Assembly (NCBI RefSeq): GCF_002865645.1
Contig: NW_020194685.1
Coordinates: forward strand, 944,807 to 1,008,806
Direction of reading: 5' to 3'
DNA: 64,000 nucleotides
DNA from: Hyaloscypha bicolor E
Taxonomy: Eukaryota; Ascomycota; Leotiomycetes; Helotiales; Hyaloscyphaceae
Shown here: piece by piece, positions 1-14,400 of the stretch
Layout: each line of letters starts with the position of its first letter
Numbering within the stretch: position 1 is the first letter of the stretch
Notes under the pieces: generated by a model
Databases searched by the model: none
What the model was told of the DNA's origin: nothing
The model's input: only the letters and a program-made list of their open reading frames with translations
Position numbers and translations under genes: made by a program

Positions 1-195
1 CCTTACTAGAGAAATATACTTGAAATATACTAGAGATATTTAGAAGGCTAAGCCCCTTCGGGACTAGTATACTATAGGATATATATACTTCCTTGCAGTC
101 TCCTATATTCTAGTTTTCCCTTTTTTAGCTTTAAATTGTCTTTATAAGAGATCTTTTACCTTGCTTTCTAAGCCCTAAATACTATACCCGTAATA
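1..195 (+). repeat. 5' LTR of gypsy A (3' part only)
   Basis: Matches 6447-6535 plus 6843-6948 of the 3' LTR (shared landmarks: CCTTACTAG, CTAAGCCCCTT, GGTATATATACT or GATATATATACT, and the terminal CCCGTAATA). It lacks the 302-bp insertion seen in the 3' LTR, so that insertion came after integration. Confidence 0.9.
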
Positions 196-559
196 GTATT
201 TAAAGCTTTCTTCCTTTAATCTTATAGAGGATTTTAAATAAACTAATTTAGAACTATTAGTAATATAAATACTACTAAAATAACGGAATCTCAGAAATAC
301 GAGTAATAAACTCTAGAATAATAAAAGCAAAAAGCTTTAGAATTCTTAGAGAAATCAGGTATTTATATCCTTATAAATATATACTAGTAATATATTAGAA
401 ATCTTTCCGAAAACCCGAAAATTAAAAAACCTCGAATAAAGGCTATTCTTTAATTAAGTCCTAGAGTAATAGGTACTTATAGGCTAGTAATCTAATTATT
501 ATCCTCAAGCCCTATTCTATAATCTTATAAGCCTTATATATATACTAGTAACGAGACTA

Positions 560-3500
560 CTAGAGAGAATATAGTAAAGAAAAAATATAATAAGTTAATT
601 TCCTAGAATATTATATAATTAGGAATTATATTAATTTCTACTAAGGCTTCCGGTAAAGCTCCTACTAGTTTAGGTTATTCTATTAGTAGCCCTTTCCGAA
701 CTAAATATTCTATTAGTATTCCTAGAGAATTTATAAATAAGTCTATAGAAATAGAACTCTTTGCTTTTATTATAAAGCTTCTAGAGACTAAAGATTATAT
801 TATTACTAGAGAGTTATATAAATAGGCCAAGGAACCTAATACCTTATTCTTAGATATTAATATTATTATAAAAAGCTATTAGGAAAATATCTAAAAAGCT
901 ATTTTATATAAGAATACCTATAGTTATAATAAAGCTATTCTCGAGAATACTAAGCTTTATAATACTAAGCTCGAAAATAATATTAAATACTATATAATTA
1001 TAGTAGATTAGCTTATAATAGCTCTAATTACTTCTATTCTGGCCGTTCTGGCTATTCTAACTTCTTCTTAAAAGAATTCCAAACTATTTCTTACTTATTC
1101 CCGTCTAGGATTTCTTATATCTTATATTTTCTTTAGAAATACTAGAGTTACTAAGCTCCTAGATCTAATTTTCTTTACTAGAAATCGTACTATCTTTAAT
1201 AACTAGCTAGTTTAAATCAAGAATAAGCTATAAGAAAATACTAATTTATATTTCTTAGAGAATTTTAAGATTATTTATATTTCTAGTAAACTTACTAGTA
1301 ATACTCTTATTCTAACTAATTCTTATATAAATAAAGATAGTTCAAATTAGTACTATTAGCTCTTAGAGTTCTATTCTTATCTAAAAAAGCTATATTCTAA
1401 TTCTAATAAAATATAGAATACTTATTATAACTTTAGTAAGCTTTAAATATACTCTAGTTAAGTATTTTAGGAGTTCTATACTTTTTTCTTATAATTATTT
1501 ATAAAAGGCAGTATTAGTTTTTAAAATATTAAATATAAACTAAATAAGAAGCTCTTACTAAAGCTTTAGAAGTTAGTATATATATACTATAATAATTCTT
1601 CTATTAATACTACTTGCTTTACTTAGTATTATACTACTAATAATTAGTAGATTAAGGCTATATATAAGAAGACTAAGAAATATAAAAAGGTAGGAGCTAT
1701 TCTAGCCGAGTTTATTTCTAGTACTATATTCCTATATATTTCTAAAAAGTATATTTCTAAGAAATATATTCCTAAAAAAGAGCCTAAAAAGCCTATATTA
1801 ACTACTTTTATTAAGTATATATTCTCTTATAAGTATAAGTAATATCTTATAAAAACCAAGAATCTCTTAACTATTAAGTACTTTAATTATAACGAGTTTA
1901 GTTACTATATTAGATACTATCCGGTTTTATATAATAAGGAAATTAAGATAGCTCTTTCTAGAATTAAGCCAGGCTTAGTTCCTATTTTACTAGAATATAC
2001 TAATCTAGTAAAGTATTTAGAGAATTTAAGCTCTAATTCTAGTATAGAACCGGAAAATAAGTATTTCTAAAGAAAGTCTTTACTTTAGGAACTTATAGTA
2101 TAAATTTAGTAAAGATTAACTTAATTTGTCTAATAAGAGAAAATACTTTTATAATGCCTTATATTATTAGTATAAATGAATTAGAAATTAAGTCTTCTTT
2201 TCTTATTAATACTAGAGCTAATAGTTATACTTTTATTAATATAAAGCTTACTTAGCTTATAAAGTAATTCTTAGGAATAAAACTATAACTTCTTTCCTTA
2301 CCTTATATTATATATGGTTTTAATAGAAAGCTAGCTAAATTTACTAAGAAATATATAGAAGTTTTACTTCTAATTAATAAATAAAGTATTAATATACCTA
2401 TAATTATCTTAAATCTTAGAAATTATAATATTATTCTTAATAGAAAATAGGTAATATATATTAATATTCTAATTAATTATAGAAGATATAGGCTTATATA
2501 GCTATAAAAAAATAAGCCTAAATCTATATAATTTAGTTATATTATTAGTATTTTATAGTAATAGCTAGAGAAGTAATCTAATAAGAAGTATTAAAAGAAT
2601 ACTAATTAATGAGATTTTATTATAAGCTATTTCTAGAAACCTTTTATTCTAAAGTAATCTTTTTTCTTTTGAACTAATTAGAGGAAATTATATAAGACTA
2701 TAGAAAAGAAGCTTCTATAGCCTAATTAAAATATAATACTTAAGTAAAAGCTAAAGAAGCAGGAAGAGATCCTTAATAAAAAGTAAATATTAGATCTAGC
2801 TATTCTTATTTCTATAGTATTTAATTATATAGCTAAAAGAGAAAATAATATTATTAGTTAAATCTCTATTTACGAGATTAATAAGGAGCTTAAAGCTCGG
2901 AAAAAAGAAGCTATTCCTGGCTTAGAGAATTAATAACTGGGAGAAATAGAGCTTTAATAACTATAGAGAATATACTTCCGGAACTTAAGAAATATATCTC
3001 TGTTTTTTTTAAGAAGAAATCTAATATTCTTCTTTCTTATAAATTATATAATTATAAGATTCAGATTAAAGACCTAAAGAAAACCGAGAGTATTAGATAT
3101 TAACTTCTCCGGTAGTAGTTTACTTAAGAGCTTCTAGAAATCAAGTATTTCTTAGAAGATAATCTGGCTAAGGGCTTTATTAAAGCTAGTTAGGCTTCTT
3201 TTACTTTATTAGTTCTTTTTATAAAGAAAGTAAATAAAGATTTATATTTTTATATTAATTTCTGCTATCTAAATAATATTACCCGGAAGAATTAATATTT
3301 CCTTTCCCTTATTAATAAGACTTTAAGTTAATTATCTAAGGCCAAGATCTATACTAAATTAGATATTTACTAAGCTTTCTATTATATAGCTATAAACCCG
3401 AACTTTTAGAAGCTAATAATATTTCATATCTATTATAGAGTATATAAATATAATATTCTCTAGGAAGGCCTTATAAATAGCCTGGCTATATATTAATATT

Positions 3501-6330
3501 ATATAAATAATATATTTTTTAAATATCTAGATAACTTTTATATAATATATCTTAATAATATTCTTATTTATTTAGAGGACCTAGTAAAATACGAATAGTA
3601 TATATAAAAAGTACTAGACTATTTATATCTTACTAGCCTCTAAGTAAATATTAAGAAATCAGAATTTAAAGTTATATATATAAAATACTTAAGCTTTATT
3701 ATCTCTATATTTAGTATTAAAATAGATTTTAATAAAGTCGAAATAATATATAACTAGTAATTCCTAAAAATAATTAAGAATATATAGTTCTTTCTTAGCT
3801 TTTATAACTTTTATAAATACTTTATTAGAAAGTATAAATAGATTATTAGACTTCTTATCTTATTTATAAAAAAGAGTATTTTCTTTAAATAATCCGAGTA
3901 ATACCAAGAGGCTTTTATTTACTTAAAGAAAGCTATAATTTCTATTCTAGTTTTATAATACTATAATTCAGATCTATTTATAATAATAGAAATAAATATA
4001 TTTAAAGAAATAATTACTAGCCTATTCTCTTAATAAGATCCAGAAATAGGCCTTTAGTATTTTATAGCTTATTTTTCTAAAATTATACTTCCGATAAAGC
4101 TTAATTATAATATATATAATAAGGAAATACTTGCTATAATTCGAGTATTAGAGAAATAAAAAGCTGAACTAAAGAGCCTTTAGAATACTTCTTTTAAGAT
4201 TTATTCTAATTACTATATCTTAAAATACTTTATAATTATTAAGAAGCTCTTTTCTTAATAAGCTAGATAGGCTAAGTTCTTATTCTATTATTATTTTAAG
4301 CTTATATATTATTCTGGAAAATTAAATAAGTAAGCAGATATTTTATTATAAAAATAAGATAAAGTAGATACTTAGGGCTAGATTAAGAAAAAGCTATAAA
4401 CTCAAGTACTTTTTTTTAAAAATAAGATTAATTCGGAAATTATTTATAACTTATAGCTTATAGTAATACTTTATAAGATTGGCTTACTTAATCCGGAATT
4501 TGGCCCTAAAAACTAAGTATATACTAAAGACTTTCCGGAGGAAAATATTTCTATTAGAGATATAATTCCCCTAGAAAAAAGTATTTTCTTAGAAGCTTTA
4601 CTAGTAAACTCTACTATAGTAACTTTTATAAAAGTATTATTAGAGGCTTCTGCTAAGTATAATAGTTTATAACTTATAAATAAGATTCTATAGGATAATT
4701 ATATATTACCGGATCTAGAGGAGCTATATATAATAGCCTAAGCCAAAAGTAATATCTAGATACTATAAGACGGCCTTTTTTTATATTATAGAAGATTCTA
4801 TATTATAGAAAATAAAATAATTCCCGGACTATTTTTATAAACTACCCTAATTTATAAAGTATATAATAAACCTCTTTCTAGATATCCTAGATATATAAAG
4901 CTTTATTAGTTATTAAAGAAGTAATATTACTAGCTATTTATAAGCAAGGATATTAATTAATACTATAGTAATTACTATACTTATAGGAGATTATATATAT
5001 CTAGAAATAAGAAGCCTGGTTTGCTTTATCTCTTTCTAATTCCTAATTACTTCTAGTAATATATTATTATAGATTTCAAGAGCTATCTAAAAAGCAAAGC
5101 GGGCCATAATATAGTTATTATATTCGTAAATTATTTATTTAAATATCTAATTATAATTCCCATATAAGATATAATTATAGTCAAGTAGCTAGTATCTCTA
5201 TTTTTATTTTATATAATATACTAAGTAAATATTTCAGAAATAATTATATTAGATCGGGAATCCTAATTTATATCCGATTTTTAGAGCGAATTCTATATAA
5301 GAATTAGTATAAAGCTTAAGCTTTCTATAGCTAATTATTCCTAAATAAATAAATAAATAGAAATTATTAATTAGTATTTTAATTAGAGATTATACTTATA
5401 TATTAACTATTATTAGAATAACTAGAATAAATAAGTTATTATAATTAATTATTAATAAGCCTCTCTTTAGTATAAAACTATTAGCTAGTTCCTATTTATA
5501 ACTAAAAAGAGCTACGAGCCTTATATTTCTCTAGACTAGAACTTTCTTATTAAAGCTAACTTATCTAAAGAGAAGCTAAATAGAAATAAAGCTAAAGTAT
5601 TAGTAAATTAATTATATGAATTATAATAACTTGCCTAAGGCTATATAAAATAAGTATAGGAATAATATATAATATAAGCTAATAAATACTGCCGTCTAAT
5701 TAATTTCAAAGTAGGAAATAAAGTATAAATTACTATAAAGTACTAGAAATCCGATTATTTGAGCCAGAAGCTAGGAAACCAAATAGAGGGCCTATTTGAG
5801 ATTCTAGAATAGTATAGCTATTTATTTCTTCTAAAACTACTAGAAATTATAAAGATATACCTAGTTTTCTATATAGAAAAGCTATAAAAAGACTCCCAGA
5901 ATTCTTTACTAGGTTAAGTAAACCCAGAACCGCCTCTATTAATACTAGAGAATAGTAAATAAGAATATAGCATTAAACGGGTTATTATAGTTAAGCTAAT
6001 AAGAAATAGGCTAAAGTATAGAATTTAGTAAGTTAATTAGGATAAAGATCTAGTATAGTATCTAGCTTTAGTACTAAGTAATAGCTCCCTAGTTTTATAG
6101 AGTTTCTATAATAATAATATTAATATACTAGAACCTTTATAAAACCTGTAATACTAGCTAGATTATATAAAAAATAATACTTATTTAGAATTATATAGAA
6201 ATAATAATAAATCCTCCTAGATTATATAGTAAAAGCACCGGCCTTTTATATATAATATCTATATCCGAGATACTAGTTTTACTTTAGAAAGAAATAGAGT
6301 ATGAAATTAGATAGGTTAATAGCTTTTACA
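560..6330 (+). pseudogene. gag-pol remnant of gypsy A
   Basis: Readable only as fragments between stops. In order: a gag CCHC knuckle at 1876-1923 in which Cys codons are now Tyr (KYFNYNEFSYYIRYYP); an aspartic protease near 2185 with the active Asp now Asn (LINTRAN); RT at about 3150-3700 with the YLDD box now YLNN (3548-3559) followed by ILIYLED; an integrase core at about 5045-5340 with LDRES-stop-FISDF near 5249; and a C-terminal chromodomain-like stretch about 5960-6200. Every replacement fits C-to-T or G-to-A, and no product can be made. The first residue is not identifiable, so the start is approximate. Confidence 0.88.
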
Positions 6331-6367
6331 AAGCTCGGAGACAAGCTTATTATAAAAGGAAAGGTAA

Positions 6368-6948
6368 TATTATAATTCCCAGATATCTGGTATCTGAGAT
6401 ATCTTACTAGATACCAGATATCTCCTAGGCATATATAATGCGGCCACCTTACTAGGGAAATATACTTGGAATATACTAGAGATATTTAGAAGGCTAAGCC
6501 CCTTTGGGACTAGCATACTATAGGGTATATATACTATGGGAGGGAAACTATAATAAGACAAAAACCCATATAAAGTATACCAGAGTATAAAACGTGACTT
6601 GATAGTAAAATAACAAATCAAAAGCATAAATAGTAAAGTATAAATAGTATATAGTATACAAAAGCTTAATTAATTAAATACTCATAAAGGATTATTTTCT
6701 AAGTCTACAGAAAAACCAGTTTTCTTATATGATTTCCGCAAGTCACGTGCAAAAGGCCGCGGCCTTTGCCATGTGACCTAAACCTCAAAACCGCCAAAAT
6801 AACATGATTTTTGACGAGTACGGCCTGCCGTACTATAATACTCTCTCACAGCCTCCTGTATTCTAGTTTTCTCTTCCTTAGCTTTAAATCATTTTTATAA
6901 GAGACCTTCTATCTTGCTTTCCAAGCCCTAAATATTATACCCGTAATA
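6368..6948 (+). repeat. 3' LTR of gypsy A, interrupted
   Basis: Starts TATTATAATTCCC after the purine tract AAAAGGAAAGG and ends CCCGTAATA. The LTR sequence is continuous with that of gypsy B except for the insertion at 6536-6837. The 5' part (6378-6425) contains the CCAGATATC/GGTATCTGG motif discussed under findings. Confidence 0.88.
6536..6837. mobile_element. 302-bp insertion inside the gypsy A 3' LTR
   Basis: Absent from the 5' LTR and from both LTRs of gypsy B. Flanked by a possible 5-bp duplication ATACT (6531-6535 and 6838-6842); the first two bases after the right copy do not match the uninterrupted LTR, so the boundary is uncertain by a few bases. It is less AT-rich than its host. 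It carries a 36-bp near-palindrome (6742-6777, GTCACGTG arms around GGCCGCGGCC) and a hairpin AGTACGGC-CT-GCCGTACT (6817-6834). No coding capacity and no clear terminal repeats; it could be a MITE, a solo LTR or a foldback fragment. Confidence 0.6.
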
Positions 6949-9900
6949 TTTATATAGTTTTATAACTGCTATAAATTAGAGCCTAAATATATCGGGTCTT
7001 TTTAGTTAGTATCGGATTATTAATTAAATTATATAGTATTTAAATATAAATACCTTAAACTAATTCTATTATTTTTCGTTCTTAATAATCTTTTTCTAAA
7101 GCTTTTCTTAATTAGTATAAGATATCTTTTATTAAAATAGTAAATATTCTATTATTTAATATAAATATTACTAAGGAGATATTAATTGCCTTAATAAGAC
7201 TATTAGTTTATACTTTATACTTTATATTTATAAACTTTTAGCTAATTTATAATAGATATAATTAACTTTCTTCTAATATTCTATTTCTTTAGATAAATAT
7301 ATTATCTAATAGATTTAAAGAACTTTATATAATAATTATAAAATATAATACTTAGAATTATTTCTAACTATAATTCCTCTATTACTATATAATAATTCCT
7401 AAAGAATATATACTATTAGGTAATAGTATAATAGGCGAGTACTAGACTATATTTATTTATATTTCTAATACTAATTTACGGAAAATTTATTTTTATATTA
7501 TTTTAATAAATATAGTTAGCTATATAACTAAAAGTAAAAAGAGAAATTTATATTCTTTCGAGTTTTATAAAGAGATACTAAATAGTATTAGAAATATTAA
7601 TAGTAATTTTATTATAAAGTTTACTAACTGCCTTTAGAGAAAGGGCTTGGAAAATACTTTAGGGCTTGAGGTAATATAAAATTAGGCTAGGAAAATAATT
7701 GAATTTTCTTTTAATATTAGTAGTCTTTTATTTAAAAAATAGAAGATAAAAGTAAAAGTAAAGAGAAAGAAAAAAGGGCAGTTCACGTTTCAAGTAATAG
7801 AATAGGCTACTATAATCGAGAATAAAGCTATTAAATATATAAAAAAGATATAATATATTAAGCTAGAAAACGAATATTATTTAATTTCTATTTCTAATAA
7901 AGTTATAAAGATATTAGATATAGTAAAAATCTTAAAAAATTAAGATATATTAGCTATATAAAATATATAAACTATTAGTAATTAGAAATTATAAATACCT
8001 GAATTTATAGTTCTAATTTATATTTCTTATTTATTCTAAGATTATATTAAATAAAATACTAGATTAACTAAAGTTTACTATTAGTTTATTATCTAATATA
8101 TATATTAATATAAAGGTATTATTCTTATAATTATTTTAAAATATATTACTAAATCTATTTCTCTAAATTAGTTATATAAAATGCTCTAATTTAATTAAGA
8201 ATAATAGCAAAACTATTTTATTAGTATTTATAGTATTATATATATTAATTTCTTAATCTAATAATTTAATAATAATATCTAATATACTTAATAGCCTTAG
8301 TAAAACAAATAGTAAATAATCTCCTAATTTACTAAACTAAATTTTGCCTAGAATATTAATAGGCTAGTTTATTAATTAGTTATTAAGTTCTAGATTAAGT
8401 ATCTAGTAAAGAATATTTTTATTAAACTTAATTAGTTCTTTAGAGATTAAGTTAATTAAATATTAGTCTAGGCTAAATAAATATATTTATTTATTACTTT
8501 CTAGAGAACTAGAAAAGAATTAATTTCAGTTTCTATATTACTTATAAATATCTTATCTAAACTTTACTAATCTAATTATAATTAGTAATTATTATTGAAA
8601 TCAGAAACTATTTATATCTATAATAGTAGAAACTAGTTCTATATAGCCGTTTTCTGAGCCTTAAAATATATTTTATATAATTATAGAAATAGTTATAGAA
8701 ATATTATTATTGTAATTTAAGAAAATACTAATAATACTAATATTTATTTATTTAAGCCTTAAAGAATTAGATATTAATTCTCTTGTTTTTTATTTCTAAT
8801 TTATAAGATAATATTTATAAATCTAATTACTAAATAAAGAAATAAAATATAAATATAAACTAAAGGCTATATCTTATATATATTAAGCCGAGTTTATATT
8901 ACTAGAATAAATATTTAGTATATTTAATAAGATATTACTAAGTAGATTCCGTTTTTAATTCTTAATAAATACCGAGAATAATAATAAATAATTGTTTTTA
9001 TAATTTATTACTAAATACTATTATCTAAAATTATTAAAAGCAAATATCTAATATTATATTAGGATTTAAAGAAACTAGCCCTAAGAATTACTTCTATAAG
9101 TCTTATATTATATTTCAAATCTATAAATAAAATAAAGTATTTAGTAAACTATAATATCTCTAATAAAGCTTTATAGCTATTATTTTATAAATATAATATA
9201 TTTTTTTCGTTTTATTTTAATTATCCGATTTATAACTAGTATTAATAAAGCTCTTAAATTAAATATTCTATAACTATATTAAAATTAAAAAGGCTTATAA
9301 AAGGCTTATAGGATTTTATTACTTAGGTTATTCCATTTTTCTTTCTCGTATTTATAAACTATACTAAGGCCTTAAAAGAACTAAATTATTTTAGTAAATA
9401 TATTTTCTTTAATTAGTATATATTACTTTTAGCTTTTAAAGATTTAGAAATATTTCTAATAATAAATAATAAGACTTATATAAGATTACTAATTTATTTA
9501 GGAAATAGAATTAAATATCTAATATATAGGGTATTTATAAATCTATAGTATTTTTGGCTAACTATTACCTAGTCTATTACTTTTTATTAAATAATATTAA
9601 AGTAATACTTTTCTAATTAATAAATTATAGTAATTATAAAAGTAATATTACTATTTTTAATTATAGAAAATCGCAGCTTTATAGTATTAAACTCTAAAAT
9701 AAGGTTATAATAGAAAGTTATTAGAAATCTCTATAAAATTCTATTAAATATATATATAACCTATTTCTATAATATATATATATTTATAATAATTTATTAG
9801 AAACTAAAAACTAATATTGTTTTTAGATAACTAGTATAAAATATTATAATAGCCTTATTTAAATACTTCTATAATACTATTAGAAATACTAATATTTTTA

Positions 9901-10976
9901 AATTAAATAAACTATAATAAATCAAGTTTTAATATTCGAGAATTCCTATTTTTAGGTAATAAATTCTCGGCCTTAAATAATAAATTAGACTAGGATACTA
10001 AATTACTATTTTTAAATAATATATTTTCTTATAATACTAAAAAAATTATAAGATTAGTATATAATTTTATAAATAGCCCTAGAAGATATTATTATAGCTT
10101 TTTAATATATTAGATTTAGTTAGCCTATAAAGTTCTTCTAATAAGCTAAATAATATTACTTTATTATTAGAAAGTAGTTTCTTTAAAATATAATATTCTA
10201 ATCGGGAATATATATTTTTACTAATTTATTAACCTATTATAGATATAAAGAAATAGATTAGACTAGAATTTATTTCGGATTTATAAAGCCAGGCAATTTC
10301 TATTTTTAATAAAATAATATTATTAGAAATAAAAATTTAATATTTCTGCTTTTATATTTCTATTAAAAGCTATAATAAAATCATATAGTTTAGATTCTGG
10401 CCTGCTTATATAAAAGCTATACTAAATACTAAATTAAAAATATAAAAGATATATATTTTCTTAAATCTATAAATCTATAATAGGGATCTTTATAGAACTT
10501 TACTAGATAAAATACTTTTAGTCTATAGAAATATTATATTAATTTCTTACTAAATCTCTATAATACCTAATATAATTTATATTATAAGAGAGATATACTT
10601 TTATTAGATTTAAATTAGATTAGTATAAATATTATATTATATTATAATATATAATTTTAATAAGTTATAAGTTAGAACTATATAAAGCTAGCTAGTAAGA
10701 AACTTATTTAGAGGTTTTTAATAATTATATATATATTAGAAGTAGGTTAAAAGTAATATATTTCATATATTAATTATAGCTCTAATTATTATTTATTAGC
10801 TAATTTAAAAGTAATAATATTATATTTAAGCTAGTAATTAAGAAAATAATTTATAATTATAAAAATATAAGATATTTAATATTTTATTTATTTAGGCTAT
10901 ATTTTACTCTTTTTATTCTTAATTTACTAGAAGTTTTCTATAATTATATATATTTATAATACTTATTATAGAATAA
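6949..10976. other. old AT-rich sequence, unassigned
   Basis: About 4 kb of extreme AT richness with TAA/TAG stops in all frames. Stretches on the + strand (for example 8250-9000 and 9200-9560) stay open for long runs if TAA/TAG are read as former Gln or Trp codons, which suggests a RIP-killed coding sequence. I could not match it to a family. It continues beyond copia A at 17449, since copia A is bracketed by AATAA repeats. Confidence 0.5.
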
Positions 10977-11262
10977 TATTAGTTTACTAGTAATATATAA
11001 TACTATTATATAGGTATAGAAGTACTATTTATATTAGGTTAGTAAAGTTATTATTATTTAGAAGTAGGAATTATAGTATTATAATATTAATATATAATTC
11101 CTAAATCTGCTAAGCCTAAAGGAATCTAGTCTACTAGTTGAGTTACTAATAGGATGCGAGGTTATATAACTATATCCCATATCCCATATCCTATTACTTA
11201 TATCTTGTATTTCATATCCTGTAACTATATATATAACTCCTAAAGAAATAGCTATACTAATA
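10977..11262 (-). repeat. 3' LTR of copia A
   Basis: 286 bp. Same sequence as 17163-17448 with scattered transitions. Left flank AATAA is the target-site duplication. Confidence 0.93.
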
Positions 11263-11384
11263 CTAGAAACTTTCTAAAAATGCGAAAAATAGTATCTCTC
11301 TCTAATCACATATAAATTCCCTAATCCGGCCTAGTACCAGATTTCCCAAATACTTTATATATCTATATTACTTCTGAGGTTTTA

Positions 11385-11419
11385 GTATATATTAAAGGCC
11401 GCGGCCTTTTATATATAAC
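11385..11419. repeat. GGCCGCGGCC palindrome in copia A 3' region
   Basis: RIP-eroded version of the palindrome at 35967-36002 and 6742-6777. The GC core AAAGGCCGCGGCCTTT is intact while the CACGTG arms have become AT. It lies between the end of pol and the 3' LTR, as in copia B. Confidence 0.85.
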
Positions 11420-11479
11420 TTTCCCTCTTATAATATTCTCCTATCCTATATATTTATTTCTCGCCCTATCCGTACTTGA

Positions 11480-14400
11480 CTTATTCCTCTATATCTAATT
11501 ATATAGTATTTGTATTAATTAGGTATTTGAGGGTATTTATTAGCTTTAATTTCGTTATGAAATTAGTAGGATTTAATTCTCTCTTAATTTATTTGACTTC
11601 TATAATCTCTTATTATTTATATATCTAGTAAAGATATATTATATTAATTATTAGATACTTTTCTTAAGTAGTTCCTAATTTAACTAGACATTTATATAAT
11701 AACTTCGAATCTATATAGACTACTAGTAATAGTTCTATTTCTAGTACTTTATTAATTATAGATTTGACTAAAGCACCTATATTAAAACCATAAGCCATAT
11801 TATAAAGTTCCGAAGCTAGAATACTTCTAGTAACTCTCTTGTATTTAGTAAAGAACTAGTAAATAATATTAGTATATCTAGTTCTATTTACTAGAACTAG
11901 AATATATCCGATTTAGGAAGAAAGATCTCTATTATTTGCAAATAAAGTATCTATAAAAATAATTAAATATAAGAACTTCTTTACTAGCTTTATAAATCTC
12001 AGTTCTCTAGTAGTATTCTTAATTTATTATTAAATGTGCTTATTAAATACCTTTATATTAGTTTCTGAGAATTTAATAGCCTGAACTATAATTAATAGGT
12101 TATATAAAGCTTCTAGTTAATAGACTAATATAATATATACTTCTCTAGTATATTAGGTAATATATTAGTTCTTAATAGAGAGATTTTAATAAATAGTACC
12201 TTTATTACTTATAGTAGTAATATTTTTTATAGAAATAGTTTAGAGGTTTTTATATTAGTATTCCTATATAAGAGTAATTCTAGTAATATTTATATAAATA
12301 ATACCTTTATTAAACTTGAGATTATAGTTAATAGTAAGGCATTTATATTTCTTAGCCAAGAATTTAGTCTCTTAAAGCTTTAGTTACTTTATCTTTATAA
12401 AATTATTAGTTCTAATAAATAGAGTATTATTAGTTTAAAGACTAATAATTCCGAAGAATTACTTATTATAAAGAAGGCAAGAGTTATAAGTTAACTATTT
12501 TATAGAAAGCTTATTAATATAGTAGGAATAGTAAGTCTTAAACTAGTAGTTCCCAGCTTCCGGTATATTATATAGTAGTTTTATAACCTTTAGAACCGAA
12601 TTATTATTTAGATTTAGCTCTCTAGTAAGCTTATAAGGTAAGTTAATATAAAAATTAGAATTAAGTAAAGTTATTAATTAGATATAAGCTTATGAGATAT
12701 TATATAAATATAGCTCTATAGTATCTATTATTATAATAGTAATACTAAGGATAATTCTCTGGCTAATATATTAGATAGTAGGTAATTATATTAATATTAT
12801 ATATTTCTTATTATTATTATAAGTCTGGATAACTAGTCTTAATTTCTTAAGCTCTCTCTTTATATTCTTATTCTTAATCTTATTAATAAACCAGGAGTTA
12901 AAGATATATACCTTCTTTAGTATCTAAGATCTGGAAGTAATCTCAAATATATTCTTTTCTAGGAGGCTAGTAACTTTAACTTAATAAGAATTCTCGTATA
13001 GGTTATTATCTTATAAAAATACTATAATATCCGGGTTCTTATAAGGATATCCTCTATTATACTTTAGTAAAATAGCGGGAATAATAAGAGAAATCATACC
13101 TATATTATTTTTGGCCTTATTATAAAGTTCGGAAACAGGTTCAGGTTTGGAGCTATTAGTAATAACCTTAATATCTCCTATATAAAAGGGCTTTATAAAG
13201 GTTAAGCAAAAGGCAGTATTGCCGTATAATAAAGCTAGTATATAGTCTTCCCTATTAATAGCTACTAGCTTATATAGCCCATCCTAACTACTAGGTTAAC
13301 CGGTATTTTCTTTATATTATATAAGAATATTCGAATTCAAGGGAAGTTTATAAATATTAGTAATACTAGAACTATTTCGGGTATTTAGGGCATTTGTAAT
13401 CTGGTATCTAGCTCAAAGCTTCTGAATTTCTATTATTACTTTCTTAAGTACTACTAATTACTATAATATAGTTAGTAATAGGGTATTATATTTAGTTATT
13501 TGGGGTAAAGTATTATAAACCAAGAGAATTAGGATAATGCCATCGGGTTTAGCGGAATTATTAATGGCCTTAAAAGCTATTTAGAGTGTAATATCCTTAT
13601 TAATTCCATTAATTTTAGCTATAATAATAAGATAAGTATATTAAATCAGGCTATAATAGTATTTTATAATTCCGACGGAACTATAAGCTTCTATAAGAAC
13701 GATTTTAACCTTGGTTTCTATAGTATTTGCAAGCTAAGTAAACTTCTTACTAGTAAACTACTTTCTGGTATTTACTATAATCTAATTAAGAAAACCTAAA
13801 TAGGTATTAATCTAATACTACTTTAGGGTATCCCAAGTATATAATATACTAATATTTTAAAGCTATTAGCCGGCTTAATATCTAGTACCTTTATTAATAA
13901 TATAGAGTATAGGCTTATTAGAAATATAGAAAATATTAATAATAATAGAATAATTAAAGCTAATATTATCTCTCAGGTTAAACTTAAATTATTCTAGTAA
14001 TTATCCGAATTTCTAGTATTATTTATAGTACTTTATAAAGTATTTAAGGGCTTCTATATTAATATTATAGCCTGCTTATTCTAGTATATTTCAAAGCTTA
14101 TTAATAATTAATTAATTAAAACGGCGGTATAGATATTATAATTTGACCTCTATAAGAAAGCAGGGATTATAAGTAAAGAATTCGGAAATAAAGCTTTATA
14201 GAATAGTATTTTAAAACAGGAAAGAATATCTAAAACATTATATTATAAATATAAAGTATTTATTAGAAATAATAAAATAATTAGTAAGATTATTAAAATA
14301 GATTCCTAGCTTGTCTATATTAGCCAAGCTAAGTAAAAATAGAGTCTTTATAGGTATAATATAGAATTATACTTGCCTAATTAGTATTTTTACTATTATA

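Larger units (their letters stand above)
1..6948 (+). mobile_element. Ty3/gypsy chromovirus A, RIP-degraded, 5' end cut by window
   Basis: LTR retrotransposon with domain order gag zinc knuckle, protease, reverse transcriptase, integrase, chromodomain, which is the Ty3/gypsy chromovirus order. The 5' LTR is partly outside the window (1-195) and the 3' LTR is 6368-6948. Same family as the element at 20934-27635, whose intact LTRs are 273 bp; the extra length of this 3' LTR is a 302-bp insertion. LTR ends read TATTAT...CGTAATA, best explained as TG...CA ends changed by RIP. The bases after the 3' LTR are TTTAT, the same pentamer duplicated around gypsy B, but the left flank is not visible. Dead: stops throughout and catalytic residues replaced. 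Confidence 0.93.

Noticed and set aside
6370..6627. 85-residue - strand open frame
   Set aside because: It spans the gypsy A LTR and part of the 302-bp insertion; Tyr/Phe/Ser-rich chance frame in AT-rich DNA.
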